In this document: in pieces, positions 1-8,937 of the stretch
How the letters are laid out: every line of letters starts with the position of its first letter
How positions within the stretch are numbered: position 1 is the first letter of the stretch
DNA from: an uncultured Tenacibaculum sp.
GTDB taxonomy: Bacteria > Bacteroidota > Bacteroidia > Flavobacteriales > Flavobacteriaceae
Assembly (NCBI GenBank): GCA_947497895.1
Contig: CANMIL010000001.1
Location: forward strand, 1 to 64,000
Direction: 5' to 3'
Length of the DNA: 64,000 bases
The notes under the pieces: model-generated
Databases searched by the model: none
Seen by the model: the letters and a program-made list of their open reading frames with translations, nothing else
Told to the model about the DNA's origin: nothing
Made by a program: the position numbers and the translations under genes

Positions 1-38
1 TAGCCGAGTAGTACTAATAACCCATAGGCTTATGTACG
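1..38 (+). rRNA. 23S ribosomal RNA, 3' end (partial)
   Basis: The window opens inside the last helices of 23S rRNA. The string GTACTAATAACCCATAGGCT matches the conserved 3' end, which in other bacteria reads like GTACTAATgAaCCgTgaGGCT. The gene starts upstream of the window. The exact 3' end is estimated from the closing helix and could be off by several bases. About 120 bases of spacer follow before 5S. Confidence 0.85.
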
Positions 39-158
39 ATCCTCTCCCTTCGTAAGGAGGGAGAAGGACACTCTTTATTATCAGAGTATACTTGATAAAA
101 AAACGATATGATTTTAGCAATATGTTAACTAATACAGTTGAGACATACTGAAACGATT

Positions 159-267
159 TAAGGTGATTATAGCAATGGGGCTCACCTCTTACCATTCCGA
201 ACAGAGAAGTTAAGCCCATTAGCGCCGATGGTACTGCCACTGGTGGGAGAGTAGGTCGTTGCCTTTC
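159..267 (+). rRNA. rrf: 5S ribosomal RNA
   Basis: A complete 5S gene lies directly downstream of 23S. It contains the conserved block CCGAACAGAGAAGTTAAG and the 3' segment GGTGGGAGAGTAGGTCG. The ends AAGGTG (160-165) and TGCCTT (260-265) pair as helix I with G-U pairs, which sets the boundaries to within a few bases. No tRNA lies between 23S and 5S. Confidence 0.93.
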
Positions 268-272
268 TTTTT

Positions 273-313
273 AAAACTCCTCATTACTTCATTGTAATGA
301 GGAGTTTTTTTAT
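273..313 (+). terminator. rRNA operon intrinsic terminator
   Basis: A 15-base arm (AAAACTCCTCATTAC, 273-287) pairs with GTAATGAGGAGTTTT (294-308) around a short loop and runs into a T tract. It follows 5S at once and should end the rRNA operon. Confidence 0.9.
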
Positions 314-450
314 ACTCATATTTTAAATTAAATTTACTTAGTAAATGCTACCATTCGTCGACACTTTTTAATACTTAAATTGCTGTTTATTAGCATTCTT
401 GTTTTGAATATTATTTTTTTTGAGTTATATTTAGTACATAATTAGTATTA

Positions 451-774
451 ATGATGAAAAAATTGCCCGACTTATCGAAGTTTGATGAGATATGTGACAA
501 TGACGCTGATTTTAAAAATCAGATGGTAAATATTCTTAAAAAAGAGTTCCCCACCGAACAAAAACTTTTCTACGAATCATTTGAGGCTAAGAAATACAAA
601 GAGACGGCCGAAATTGTTCATAAATTAAAACATAAGGTAAATCTTCTAAATTTAGAAGAAGGCTATTTGCTCGCATCTGAATTCGAAAAGAAGCTTTTAA
701 AAGGTTCCACGGAATTATCAGATGACTTTATTGATATTTTAACTAAAATCGAACAATTCCTTAAAAAAATATAA
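451..774 (+). CDS. Hpt domain phosphotransfer protein
   Basis: This 107-residue protein is a stand-alone histidine phosphotransfer (Hpt) domain, a cytoplasmic helical carrier of phosphoryl groups in multistep phosphorelays. The family's H-x-L-K-G core appears as H-K-L-K-H at residues 57-61, so H57 is the expected phospho-acceptor. The flanking sequence is helical and acidic/basic, and the length is normal for the family. Translation may start at 451 or at the next ATG (454). The stop codon abuts the ATG of the LytTR regulator at 775, so the two are translationally coupled and probably work in one relay. Neither gene has a kinase beside it, so the input kinase is encoded elsewhere. The Gly after Lys in the motif is replaced by His, which is common in divergent Hpt proteins. 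Confidence 0.8.
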   Translation: MMKKLPDLSKFDEICDNDADFKNQMVNILKKEFPTEQKLFYESFEAKKYKETAEIVHKLKHKVNLLNLEEGYLLASEFEKKLLKGSTELSDDFIDILTKIEQFLKKI

Positions 775-1482
775 ATGATTAATTCAATTATAATTGACGA
801 TGATGAACTAGCAAGAGTAATTATAGAGAAGTATTGCTCCAAATTAGATTACTTAAATATTCAATCAACCTTTGACAATGCTTTGGATGCTATAGACTTT
901 ATTAATAACAATAAAGTGGACTTGGTGTTTTTAGATATTCATATGCCTGAATTAAGTGGTTTTGACTTCATAGATAGTCTTAACAACCCTCCAAAGATTA
1001 TTTTAACAACCTCTGATGAGAATTTTGCATTAAATGCATTCGAATATAAGTGTATTATAGATTACTTGGTAAAACCAGTTAAATTTCCTCGCTTTATAAA
1101 AGCAGTTACTAAGTTAGATGTAAAGAAACAAGCATCTAGTAATGGAGAACAAAAGAATGAGGAGGAAAAGAATGAGTTATATGTAAATATTGATAGAAGA
1201 TTGGTTAAAATATTGATACCAGACATTTATTTAATAGAAGCGAAAGGTGATTATATAAATATAAAAACCGAGACCAAGAATCACATCGTACATACTACGA
1301 TGAAGAAAATTGAAGAAAAACTTCCAGAAGACCTCTTTTTAAAGATTCACCGCTCATATATTATTAATTTGAAACAAATAATAGATATTGAGGATAACAG
1401 TGTTCTTATTAAAAAAGAGGTGATTCCTGTAAGTAGATCTAATAGACCAGAATTAATGAAAAGACTTAATCTATTGAATTAA
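775..1482 (+). CDS. LytTR-family response regulator
   Basis: This 235-residue regulator has an N-terminal receiver (about 1-118) and a C-terminal LytTR DNA-binding domain (about 135-232). Receiver residues visible are the acidic pocket D8-D10, phospho-acceptor D54 in FLDIHMPE, T79 and K100 in LVKP. The LytTR part shows the typical I-Y-L-I-E-A-x-G-D-Y and F-x-x-I-H-R-S-Y-I-I-N motifs. Such proteins bind direct repeats upstream of target genes, often for exopolysaccharide, adhesion or autolysis. The gene follows the Hpt gene without a gap and converges on the TPR/beta-barrel gene; the two stop codons overlap. Regulation of the neighbouring polysaccharide genes is a reasonable inference and is not shown by the sequence. 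Confidence 0.9.
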   Translation: MINSIIIDDDELARVIIEKYCSKLDYLNIQSTFDNALDAIDFINNNKVDLVFLDIHMPELSGFDFIDSLNNPPKIILTTSDENFALNAFEYKCIIDYLVKPVKFPRFIKAVTKLDVKKQASSNGEQKNEEEKNELYVNIDRRLVKILIPDIYLIEAKGDYINIKTETKNHIVHTTMKKIEEKLPEDLFLKIHRSYIINLKQIIDIEDNSVLIKKEVIPVSRSNRPELMKRLNLLN

Positions 1483-2966
1483 AAATTACATTTTAAAACA
1501 ATACCTATTTCATTAAATTCGAATCCTGAAGCATTTCCAACTGCTTGGTTACTGTATTCACCATAAGTCATTAGTCTTATGTTATCGCTGAATTTATAAC
1601 CGACATTAAGTTTCATTCTAAAACTTTGTTGTTTGTTTTCGGAATTTATGATCTGATATCCATAAGCAGCGTTACCATCCAGAATTAATTTTGTGGTAGG
1701 TTGTGTGAAGCTAAAATCTACAAAAGCTTCAAATACAAAATATTTTTCAGGGCTGAAGTATACTTCAGCTCTTTCTTTATCAAAACTCATCATTACACTA
1801 TTTAAACCAACTTTAATCGGCGTACTCTTCTTTAATAAATAGTAAAGAGATGTAAATAATAAATTACGCTTATTATCGTCAGATTGAGTGGTGTAGTAAT
1901 ATTGCGTAAATAATCCAATATCATATTTGGTAATAATGTGATAATTTGCGAATAGATGATTCTGACTTATTTCACTGTTTATTAATTGTACATTGAAATT
2001 ATGATATTCCTTTTGATAATAAATGTTTAAATCTTGATTATGGCTTAATTTTATGTTGGAACCAAATTTGTAGATAAAGTCATTATAAGAGTTATCACCT
2101 ACAATATCTAAATAACCAAGATTGGCCATTAAGTTTATTCTATTAGTAATTTGATAGGAAGAAGTTATTCCAAAAGTTTTTTGTCTTGAGGAATTAATGT
2201 CAATAACTGTATTTGACGATTCTCTAAAATGATAGTATGCACCAATACTAGTTTTGGTAGATAAAGGATAGTTTAATTCTGTTCTAGAATTTAATGATTG
2301 ATTATCTCCACTATCAGAGGTAATTATACCTTTTTGTGTTATTTGAGGCTTGTATTTTTGAATAATTGTTTTCTTAAGGCCTGATAGTTGCTCATGTTTC
2401 GGATCAATTTCCAAAGCCTTATCAATGGTTTCTAAAGCATATTTATTTTCATTGTTAGCTTGGTAGGTGTATGCTAAACCTATATAAATACCAAGTATTT
2501 TAGGGTTTAGTGCAATTCCCTTTTTATAATGATGAATGGCTTTATTGTATTTTTTTAAATTACTATAAGTGTTGGCCAATCCTAGCTCAATAATAGGATT
2601 AGGATTGTAACTCTTTTCTAAATCAGAATAATTTACAAGAGCCTCATCAAATTCTTTGTTCCATAATAAACACTCAGCGGCATTAATTCTAAATTCTAGG
2701 TTTTTTGGTTCGAGTTCTAACAACTCACCGAAAACTTGTTTTGCTTTTTGAGGATCGCCACTTAAACCAACGGCTCTTCCATAACATAGTTTTGCAGTTT
2801 TATTTTCAGAATCAGTTTTCAAGTATTCTTCAAAAAAGATTTTTGCTTCGGCAAACTTACCTGTTTCAAGCATATTAAAACCTGGTGACATCGGAGATTG
2901 TGCACATAACGTTGTAGTAATGAATAGTAATAAATTTAGGGGGAATAGTTTTATTCTATTTCTCAT
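1479..2966 (-). CDS. TPR-repeat outer-membrane beta-barrel protein (YaiO/PelB-like architecture)
   Basis: I chose the ATG at 2966 because it begins a clear signal peptide (MRNRIKLF then a hydrophobic run ending CAQ); an upstream in-frame start would bury it. The mature protein has several TPR units (about residues 30-210, with repeated A-x-x-x-Y/F and P-x-x-x motifs). A long amphipathic beta-strand region follows and ends in phenylalanine, as outer-membrane barrels do. A periplasmic TPR scaffold joined to a barrel is the layout of polysaccharide exporters such as PelB, and the barrel resembles the YaiO family. It is convergent with the LytTR gene and divergent from the STAS-flippase pair. An export or assembly role for exopolysaccharide is inferred from architecture and neighbours. 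Confidence 0.7.
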   Translation of the reverse strand: MRNRIKLFPLNLLLFITTTLCAQSPMSPGFNMLETGKFAEAKIFFEEYLKTDSENKTAKLCYGRAVGLSGDPQKAKQVFGELLELEPKNLEFRINAAECLLWNKEFDEALVNYSDLEKSYNPNPIIELGLANTYSNLKKYNKAIHHYKKGIALNPKILGIYIGLAYTYQANNENKYALETIDKALEIDPKHEQLSGLKKTIIQKYKPQITQKGIITSDSGDNQSLNSRTELNYPLSTKTSIGAYYHFRESSNTVIDINSSRQKTFGITSSYQITNRINLMANLGYLDIVGDNSYNDFIYKFGSNIKLSHNQDLNIYYQKEYHNFNVQLINSEISQNHLFANYHIITKYDIGLFTQYYYTTQSDDNKRNLLFTSLYYLLKKSTPIKVGLNSVMMSFDKERAEVYFSPEKYFVFEAFVDFSFTQPTTKLILDGNAAYGYQIINSENKQQSFRMKLNVGYKFSDNIRLMTYGEYSNQAVGNASGFEFNEIGIVLKCNF

Positions 2967-3107
2967 CTTTTTGGTTTTTGATTTTAAATCCAAGTTAATA
3001 CATATTAGCACTTCATTAATCTATAATAAGTTGCATTCCGTCGAAACAAATAGAAAAACGATGGTGAAACATTGAATTTTGAAGAAAAAATAAAACATCA
3101 ATTTTGT

Positions 3108-3398
3108 ATGCTACAAATAAGTTATAAGAAAGGGAAATATGAGTTAAAAGGAAGTCTATTATTGGAAAGTTCGAAAAGTTTACTTTCTTATTTTAAAACT
3201 CTAATTAAATACGATTCAAATGTGGTTTTGAGTTTAAAAGAACTTAATGATATTGATACTACAGGGATTGATGCACTTCACGAGTTAGGTAAAATTGCGA
3301 CAAGAAATAATAAAAACTTTTCAATCTTCAAGAATGTAAATGATAAAATCTCTTGGATTTTGAATGAGCCTAGACTAGGAGAATTTTTGAAAGAATAA
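3108..3398 (+). CDS. STAS-domain protein (anti-sigma factor antagonist-like)
   Basis: This is a single STAS domain of 96 residues from the ATG at 3108. A TTG at 3072 would add 12 residues ahead of the first beta strand, but the domain begins naturally at MLQISYKKGKYELKG. The segment at the phosphorylation loop is D-I-D-T-T-G (residues 48-53). The position equal to Ser58 of SpoIIAA is threonine here, so phospho-control is still possible. STAS proteins switch partners such as anti-sigma factors or act as small docking modules. The gene lies 11 bases upstream of the flippase gene on the same strand, so a role in controlling the polysaccharide locus is plausible. No anti-sigma kinase is encoded nearby. 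Confidence 0.7.
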   Translation: MLQISYKKGKYELKGSLLLESSKSLLSYFKTLIKYDSNVVLSLKELNDIDTTGIDALHELGKIATRNNKNFSIFKNVNDKISWILNEPRLGEFLKE

Positions 3399-3409
3399 AA
3401 TAAAAAGTT

Positions 3410-4654
3410 ATGCAGGTATCAATTTTAAATAAAACTGTAAAAATAAATTCTGCTCAATGGTTTATGATTAGTGTTATGATTGTAAACGCAGGAAATTATC
3501 TTTATAATCTTATTTTGGGTAGGTGGTTGGGACCTGTTTTATTTGCTGATGTAGCGGTTTTGATAACCCTACTATTGGTACTATCTTTTTTAGCCATGAC
3601 GATTCAGTTATTGTGCGCGAAGTTTGTGATAGAAATACCTCCAGAAAGAACAGATAATTTTAAGAAAGTTATTTATAAGTATACATTGCTATTCAGTGCG
3701 ATTATCGGTTTCTTATGTATTTTATTTGCTGATCAACTTATTGATATTTTTCGTTTAAATAATCCTTTGATATTTTTTCTATTTGGATTGGGAGTCCCTA
3801 TTTATTTTGTGATGAGTGTTTCACGGGGATTGCACCAGGGGAAACAAGAGTTTATTTCTTTATCTCAATCTTATTTATTAGAGATGTTCGGAAGACTATC
3901 ACTCACTTTTGTATTGATAGGTTTCAATATTGTACATCCAACCATAGCCGTAACTATAGGTATTTTGTTTTCATTTTTATTGGGACTCTTTCCTAATCAG
4001 TTCAGGTTTTCAAGTCTCAAGGAGAAATCAATTTTAACCGAATTAGAAACAAAAGCCATATATAAATTCTTGTTAATAACGGCTTTATATGAAGGAACAC
4101 AAATAGTTATTAATAATTCGGATATTTTAATTGTTAAGCATTATTTTGAGTCTAATAGTGCAGGGTTATATGCATCATTAGCGCTAATAGGAAGGGTGGT
4201 ATATTTTGTGATATGGATGTTGGTAATGGTTTTACTACCTAAAGTGATTTTGGCAAAAAAAGAAGGTCGAGATCCTCAAAAGATACTGATGAATTACCTT
4301 AAGTTTATAGTGCTTTTAACTTTAACTTTAGTTACTGGTTGTTATTTGTTTCCGAAGACCATTATTGCAATATTATTTGGAAAACAATATTTGAGTATGG
4401 GACCTTTATTGTATAAATACGCCTTAGCAACTTCATTGTTCGCACTGGCGAATGTATTTGTATATTATTACCTATCGCTTTCAAAATACTTACCTGTTGT
4501 TATTGCCATGATTTTCGGATTGTTACAAGTGGCTGGGTTAATTCTTTTCCATGATACCTTGGAACAGGTTGTTCACGTACAGATAATCTTAATGTCAATG
4601 TTATTATTATTTACCTTGAGTTATTATCTTAAAAGTAAGAGTCAAGTGAAATAA
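3410..4654 (+). CDS. Wzx-like polysaccharide flippase, MOP superfamily
   Basis: This 414-residue integral membrane protein has about twelve hydrophobic segments spread over the whole chain, typical of oligosaccharide/polysaccharide transporters of the MOP (MATE-like) superfamily. The early motif N-x-x-L-G-R-W-L-G-P-x-x-F and the R-G-L-H-Q-G-K loop after helix four are family-like. It would move lipid-linked glycan, or a nascent chain, across the inner membrane. It is short compared with many Wzx proteins (about 420-480) and with PelG (about 456). It forms a two-gene unit with the STAS gene and converges on the GT4 gene with a shared terminator. Its substrate cannot be read from the sequence. 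Confidence 0.85.
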   Translation: MQVSILNKTVKINSAQWFMISVMIVNAGNYLYNLILGRWLGPVLFADVAVLITLLLVLSFLAMTIQLLCAKFVIEIPPERTDNFKKVIYKYTLLFSAIIGFLCILFADQLIDIFRLNNPLIFFLFGLGVPIYFVMSVSRGLHQGKQEFISLSQSYLLEMFGRLSLTFVLIGFNIVHPTIAVTIGILFSFLLGLFPNQFRFSSLKEKSILTELETKAIYKFLLITALYEGTQIVINNSDILIVKHYFESNSAGLYASLALIGRVVYFVIWMLVMVLLPKVILAKKEGRDPQKILMNYLKFIVLLTLTLVTGCYLFPKTIIAILFGKQYLSMGPLLYKYALATSLFALANVFVYYYLSLSKYLPVVIAMIFGLLQVAGLILFHDTLEQVVHVQIILMSMLLLFTLSYYLKSKSQVK

Positions 4655-4687
4655 AGAAGAAATAGTAATTCAACAAGTTATATAAAA

Positions 4688-4720
4688 TAAAAAAGATCAT
4701 CAATTCGATGATCTTTTGCT
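4688..4720. terminator. Bidirectional terminator between flippase and GT4 genes
   Basis: The perfect inverted repeat AAAAGATCATC (4691-4701) / GATGATCTTTT (4707-4717) is flanked by A and T tracts on both sides. It lies between convergent genes and can serve both. Confidence 0.8.
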
Positions 4721-4737
4721 TATTGTAATGTTTAGTG

Positions 4738-5931
4738 TTAAACTAAAGCTTTATCCAATTTTAGACTCTTTTTCTTTTCAAAGGTAGCTACATACATTTC
4801 ACATATTTTTTGCATAGGAAAAGAGGTAGCGGCTTTATAATTAATTTTTTCCAATGCAAGGCGATAACTGTTGTTTTCAATAATAGCTTCAATTGCTTCG
4901 GCCAGACTGTCTGTTGATTCTGGATCAAAGAACTCTCCGGCATACCCTTCATCTTGCATTAGTGTTTTTAAATCACCTATGTTAGGCAAAATAACTGCTT
5001 TCCCATAACTTCCAGCTTGGTGTAATACACCCGAACTTCCAGTTGTAGAGGTATATGGAAATACTACGACGGTACTTTCAACAAAAATTCGTTCTACATC
5101 TTCTTCAGGAACATATCCTGTGAAAGTAATATCTGATATATGTTTATATTTCTCTTGAACACTTTTTAAATATCCAATGGTATTAGGATTATCGGTACCG
5201 GCAATGACAATTTCAATTTTTTCACCTGTTGATTGTCTTGCGCGCTCAACGGCTTCAATTAAAATTTCAACTTTTTTATAAGTTCCAAACTTTCCAAAAG
5301 TCATTACCTTTTTCCTTTCATAGATATCTTTATAATCTGGTTTCTCAGCTACCTCAAATGTACCATGAGGAATGACTTCGACATTTTTTGCCTTGTACTT
5401 TTTTTCAAGGATACCTTTATACCTCGGAATGGTTACTGCAACAGTATTAGCATTGAGGATAAACTTTGTTAAAGTATAACCAATTATATTGTATATAACT
5501 TTTAAAATGGGATTTTTTGTAAACCCAGCACTTTCTAAATCAACAGCCTCTAGTATATTATGAATTAAAACTGTATTCGGAGTACCTCGCATTTTTGTGA
5601 TTTTAGGAAGCAATAAACCTAGCGCCGCAGGAATTTTTTTATCTCCGAACTTCATGAACTGTAAATTGAACAATACGTTATCTGGTTTATATTTTTTTAT
5701 AGCTTTTAACACGGAAAATAATATGTTATAACTATTAAACCTCCAACATTCTACAATTGTAACTTTTTCTGAATAAGGAAAATCAAGTACTTTATTCTTT
5801 GTAGTGAAATCACAGAATAAAATAACTTCTTCAACTTGATCTAAAGTAACAAAACTTTTAACCAAATGGTAGGCGTATTCATTTAGCGTTATCTTGCTCG
5901 GGGGATAGGATGATACAATACCTAATTTCAT
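4738..5931 (-). CDS. Glycosyltransferase, GT-B fold, family 4-like
   Basis: This is a 397-residue cytosolic glycosyltransferase. The N-terminal half begins MKLGIVSSYPPS, the usual nucleotide-sugar transferase opening. The C-terminal Rossmann half has F-G-K-F-G-T-Y-K-K (phosphate-binding start), V-I-A-G-T-D, F-T-G-Y-V-P-E-E-D and T-G-S-S-G-V-L-H-Q-A. The usual E-x7-E retaining motif is not intact: the second Glu position is Gln in H-Q-A. This may alter the mechanism or place it in a subgroup. Transfer of a sugar during exopolysaccharide assembly is likely. It is read toward the flippase gene. A 280-base gap with a terminator separates it from the hydrolase gene, so it may have its own promoter. 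Confidence 0.85.
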   Translation of the reverse strand: MKLGIVSSYPPSKITLNEYAYHLVKSFVTLDQVEEVILFCDFTTKNKVLDFPYSEKVTIVECWRFNSYNILFSVLKAIKKYKPDNVLFNLQFMKFGDKKIPAALGLLLPKITKMRGTPNTVLIHNILEAVDLESAGFTKNPILKVIYNIIGYTLTKFILNANTVAVTIPRYKGILEKKYKAKNVEVIPHGTFEVAEKPDYKDIYERKKVMTFGKFGTYKKVEILIEAVERARQSTGEKIEIVIAGTDNPNTIGYLKSVQEKYKHISDITFTGYVPEEDVERIFVESTVVVFPYTSTTGSSGVLHQAGSYGKAVILPNIGDLKTLMQDEGYAGEFFDPESTDSLAEAIEAIIENNSYRLALEKINYKAATSFPMQKICEMYVATFEKKKSLKLDKALV

Positions 5932-6211
5932 TACATTTTGGTTTTTATTTATTTGTTAAAATTATGATTATAAGTTGTTTAACAAGTCTTGTTTCGACAA
6001 GTAAACATTTAGTGTAGTTAAGAGGAAAAAAGAAACCCACTCTGGTTAGAATGGGTAACTATAAAAAACATATCGCTCAAAGTCCCCCCCGACTCTAAGA
6101 CACGGCAAATTTTGTAAAATTTATTTACATACACGATAGGGAATATCCCTAAACAGAACCTAGTATTTTCCCTAGTATCATATACCTAGCATCCCTTAAA
6201 TAAATTGGCAT
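5932..6211. other. Intergenic region with several hairpins
   Basis: This 280-base stretch carries no ORF. Besides the minus-strand terminator described separately, it holds a run of seven C residues (from about 6085) and a small hairpin TAGGGA-ATA-TCCCTA near 6138. I see no convincing -7 element for the GT4 gene. Confidence 0.5.
6024..6058 (-). terminator. Terminator for the GH5-lipoprotein-GT-C operon
   Basis: On the minus strand, ACCCATTC (6056-6049) pairs with GAGTGGGT (6042-6035), allowing G-U pairs, and runs into TTTCTTTTTT. It lies about 150 bases beyond the stop of the hydrolase gene, leaving a long 3' untranslated region. Confidence 0.65.
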
Positions 6212-7975
6212 TTAATTGGAAGGTCCTGAAATGTATTTTGAAGCTGGTTTTAATTTTCCTTTTACATCTACAAAACCATAGTTTTTTTGTGGACCAATTT
6301 TATGAGGCATTCTTCCAAATATTTTGGTGTCTATTTTAGGGAAATCATACAAAGTCCAACTAACAAAATGTTCAACACCATTTTCTTTAAAACTGTTTTG
6401 TATTTCTTTATGATAGTTGGCTTGCTTTTTTTTACTATTTCTGAATAGATTCCAAATACTATTATATGAATGTTTCCCGAATTCTTGGATTACAATTGGT
6501 TTATCAACTTGTTTTTCTAAGTTTTTAAATATAGCCGAAAATTCTTCTGGAGATTTATAATAATGAAAGGAAACAAAATCTAATTTCTTACTCAAATTTA
6601 CAGCCTCTTTTGGAGAATACCATCCAATGGTTATTGGGGTTTTGTTATCATAATTTTTCATTCTATTGGCAATAAAACTAAGCCAGTTTATAACCTTTTG
6701 TTTTCCATATAATTTGAAATCTAAATCGGGTTCGTTTTTAATATCGTATTGCAATAGTGAGGGATGATCCTTAATTGTTCCTATTATTTTTTCAATATGT
6801 CTGTCACAGATGGTATAATCTAGAACTTGATAATTACTATAAAAATCGAAAAATGTAACGATTACTTTTAAGTTGTTTCTATAGGCAAGATCCAAAGTTT
6901 TTATAAGTTTCTTTAGTTCTGATTTTGAAACTTTTTCCTTTCCAAATAATTCATAGGGAATAAAAATCCTAATGGTATTTAATTTTAATCTATTAATTAA
7001 TTGAAAATCTTTGTTAATGGTAATTGTATCATGTTCTGTCCAAAATTCAAACCACGGCGTTTTTTGAGGGTAGTAGTTGATTCCTTTTATTTTAAACTCA
7101 TTCGGAAAGTGAGTAGAATTACTTTCTACTTGTTCTTTGTTGACTTTTATTTGCTCTTTAATGACATCAACTAATATTGTGTCATTTTTTACGAGGATAT
7201 TATTCTTTAATCCTTTTTTACTTGGATTTAGTGCTATGAGTTTTTCTTTGGTGGTATTATAAATTTTAGTAAGACGATAAACTGTCTGTTTCGGTTCGAC
7301 TATATGAGTAATTTCCTTTTCAACTTCTATGAATTCCTCTATGTCATTTTCGATAGTTTCACTTTCTTCTTCGATTGAACTTTTCAAATGTCTTACCCTC
7401 CAAAAGCCATCTTCCAGAAGTAATATAGATCTGTAATTTTTTGAAGTAGTTTCCCCGTGAACCTGTTTGTCCTCCTTAAAATAGTACGTGTATTCTTGAA
7501 CATTTTTGTCATCAATATATGCAACTTGACCATCTTCAGATAGAAATTTAATGGTTAAATCATGTCCTAAACTTGTTGAACGAACATTTACTTTATTGGC
7601 AATATTATGTTTTATTATACGCTGTATTTTGACCTGGGCTGAATCCGTATAAAAATCTTCAATGGCATTAGGGTCATTGTTCTGTATAGCATATTTTTTT
7701 ACGTACCATGATTTTAGATAATCTTCTCTAATATTTTTAATGATTTCTCTGTTAGGAATTCTTCCTTCCGTATCCTCGCCATTGATTTTAATTTTTGGTT
7801 GATAATAATCGTTCACACGCAGGTCTATATGCAGAAGTTTGCTTCTGTCTGCGCCAGAGTTGAATTCATAATAAATAGTGGATAATAGACTTACTATTCC
7901 AAAATTAATTATCACGAAAAGTATAATGATAGCTATTTGCTTTAATCTTCTTTTTTTATCGATAGTTTTTTTCAT
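6212..7975 (-). CDS. Membrane-anchored LysM and GH5-type glycoside hydrolase
   Basis: This 587-residue protein has an N-terminal membrane anchor (about 12-35) after a basic start. A periplasmic domain of unknown type follows (about 50-200), then a LysM-like glycan-binding module (about 224-270, with the Y-x-x-x-x-x-L-x-x-L-N-P pattern). A C-terminal (beta/alpha)8 hydrolase domain spans about 294-585. The GH5-type acid/base is E415 in D-I-K-N-E-P. The nucleophile is E498 in V-I-Q-E-F-G. The motif F-V-S-F-H-Y-Y also fits clan GH-A. It is the last gene of an operon with the lipoprotein (2-base gap). A glycan hydrolase inside a polysaccharide synthesis locus usually trims the product, as PelA or cellulase BcsZ do. 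Substrate is unknown. Confidence 0.8.
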   Translation of the reverse strand: MKKTIDKKRRLKQIAIIILFVIINFGIVSLLSTIYYEFNSGADRSKLLHIDLRVNDYYQPKIKINGEDTEGRIPNREIIKNIREDYLKSWYVKKYAIQNNDPNAIEDFYTDSAQVKIQRIIKHNIANKVNVRSTSLGHDLTIKFLSEDGQVAYIDDKNVQEYTYYFKEDKQVHGETTSKNYRSILLLEDGFWRVRHLKSSIEEESETIENDIEEFIEVEKEITHIVEPKQTVYRLTKIYNTTKEKLIALNPSKKGLKNNILVKNDTILVDVIKEQIKVNKEQVESNSTHFPNEFKIKGINYYPQKTPWFEFWTEHDTITINKDFQLINRLKLNTIRIFIPYELFGKEKVSKSELKKLIKTLDLAYRNNLKVIVTFFDFYSNYQVLDYTICDRHIEKIIGTIKDHPSLLQYDIKNEPDLDFKLYGKQKVINWLSFIANRMKNYDNKTPITIGWYSPKEAVNLSKKLDFVSFHYYKSPEEFSAIFKNLEKQVDKPIVIQEFGKHSYNSIWNLFRNSKKKQANYHKEIQNSFKENGVEHFVSWTLYDFPKIDTKIFGRMPHKIGPQKNYGFVDVKGKLKPASKYISGPSN

Positions 7976-7977
7976 TC

Positions 7978-8934
7978 TTAAAAGGTAGAGGGGGTATACT
8001 TTATTTTTATAGTGTTACTCGAACTAACATTTTCTACAAATGCTTGAACTGAATATTCTCTTTCAACTTCAGGGTGAACAAATTGGGCAGTCGCAATACC
8101 GTTAATTACTTTACCATAGACTTTTAAATGGGTATTGTTATGAGTTAAATAAAAGCTGACCATAGTTCCATTTTCAATAATATTACCATATTCATCTTTA
8201 ATCACAGATGTTTTCAAAGTGGTTAACTCTTTTCCATCTGAATAACTTGTGTTTCGGGTATAACTAATCGTGAAATCTGTAGCATTATTTGCCCAAATAA
8301 TGACATCAGATACTTTCGATTTAACAGTGTCAATATATGCCTTAGCTAGAACTTTGCCTTTTTTTAGCCTACTGTAAATTCTTCGGTGACTTAGAAGTTC
8401 TTCAGTTTGAACAAATTCTTCAACCTCTGTTTTGGTATCGAATTCAACTGTATAATGTTCACCAGAATTAGGATTATCATAAATATCGTTTGGAATAACC
8501 ACAATCATAGAATAATCAATTAATGAAGCAACCATATGAGAAGGCCCACAATAGGTTTCTAAAAGAACTGTGTTTTCGCTAGGGAGAATATTAATACTGC
8601 CATTATCAATAACTTGATTATAATAAGATAAAGAGTACGATAATATTCCTGATACCTTTGAAAAACTTTCTGGAAGTGAAAATACAAAAGTGCTGTTTCC
8701 TTTCTTCTTCGGTATTATTAACGAACCTCCGAAGTCATTCGATATGCCTAAATGCAAATATTCTAATTCGAATTTACCCGATATGGTAAGATCTATTCGC
8801 TCTTGCACAGAGGTTTCTGATACCATATTTTGCCATTCAAAATCTACATCAGGGACTTTTATGGGTATGGAATCTGTATTTTGTTTACAAGATATCGAAA
8901 GTAAAAGTAATAGTAAATATAAAGTTCTTGACAT
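7978..8934 (-). CDS. Lipoprotein with Ig-like (Big-1-type) C-terminus
   Basis: This 318-residue protein begins with a lipoprotein signal whose lipobox is S-I-S-C, cysteine at residue 16. The rest is beta-rich. The last 80 residues, including K-D-E-Y-G-N-I-I-E-N-G-T-x-V-S-F and the following G-x-A-T-A-Q-F, look like an invasin/Big-1 immunoglobulin-like domain. It sits between the hydrolase (2-base gap) and the large GT-C-type protein (3-base gap), so all three are co-transcribed. It is likely a periplasmic or outer-membrane structural part of the polysaccharide machine. No enzyme motif is seen. Confidence 0.6.
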   Translation of the reverse strand: MSRTLYLLLLLLSISCKQNTDSIPIKVPDVDFEWQNMVSETSVQERIDLTISGKFELEYLHLGISNDFGGSLIIPKKKGNSTFVFSLPESFSKVSGILSYSLSYYNQVIDNGSINILPSENTVLLETYCGPSHMVASLIDYSMIVVIPNDIYDNPNSGEHYTVEFDTKTEVEEFVQTEELLSHRRIYSRLKKGKVLAKAYIDTVKSKVSDVIIWANNATDFTISYTRNTSYSDGKELTTLKTSVIKDEYGNIIENGTMVSFYLTHNNTHLKVYGKVINGIATAQFVHPEVEREYSVQAFVENVSSSNTIKIKYTPSTF

Positions 8935-8937
8935 ATG

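Noticed and set aside
39..158. tRNA gene in the rRNA spacer
   Set aside because: No cloverleaf or T-loop sequence (GTTCAAATC type) is present between 23S and 5S.
2967..3011. Upstream in-frame start for the TPR/barrel gene
   Set aside because: It would place 15 extra residues before a clean signal peptide that begins at 2966.
6080..6110. Phase-variable poly-C tract controlling the GT4 gene
   Set aside because: The C run lies outside any reading frame and more than 150 bases upstream of the GT4 start; there is no sign of promoter-spacing control.
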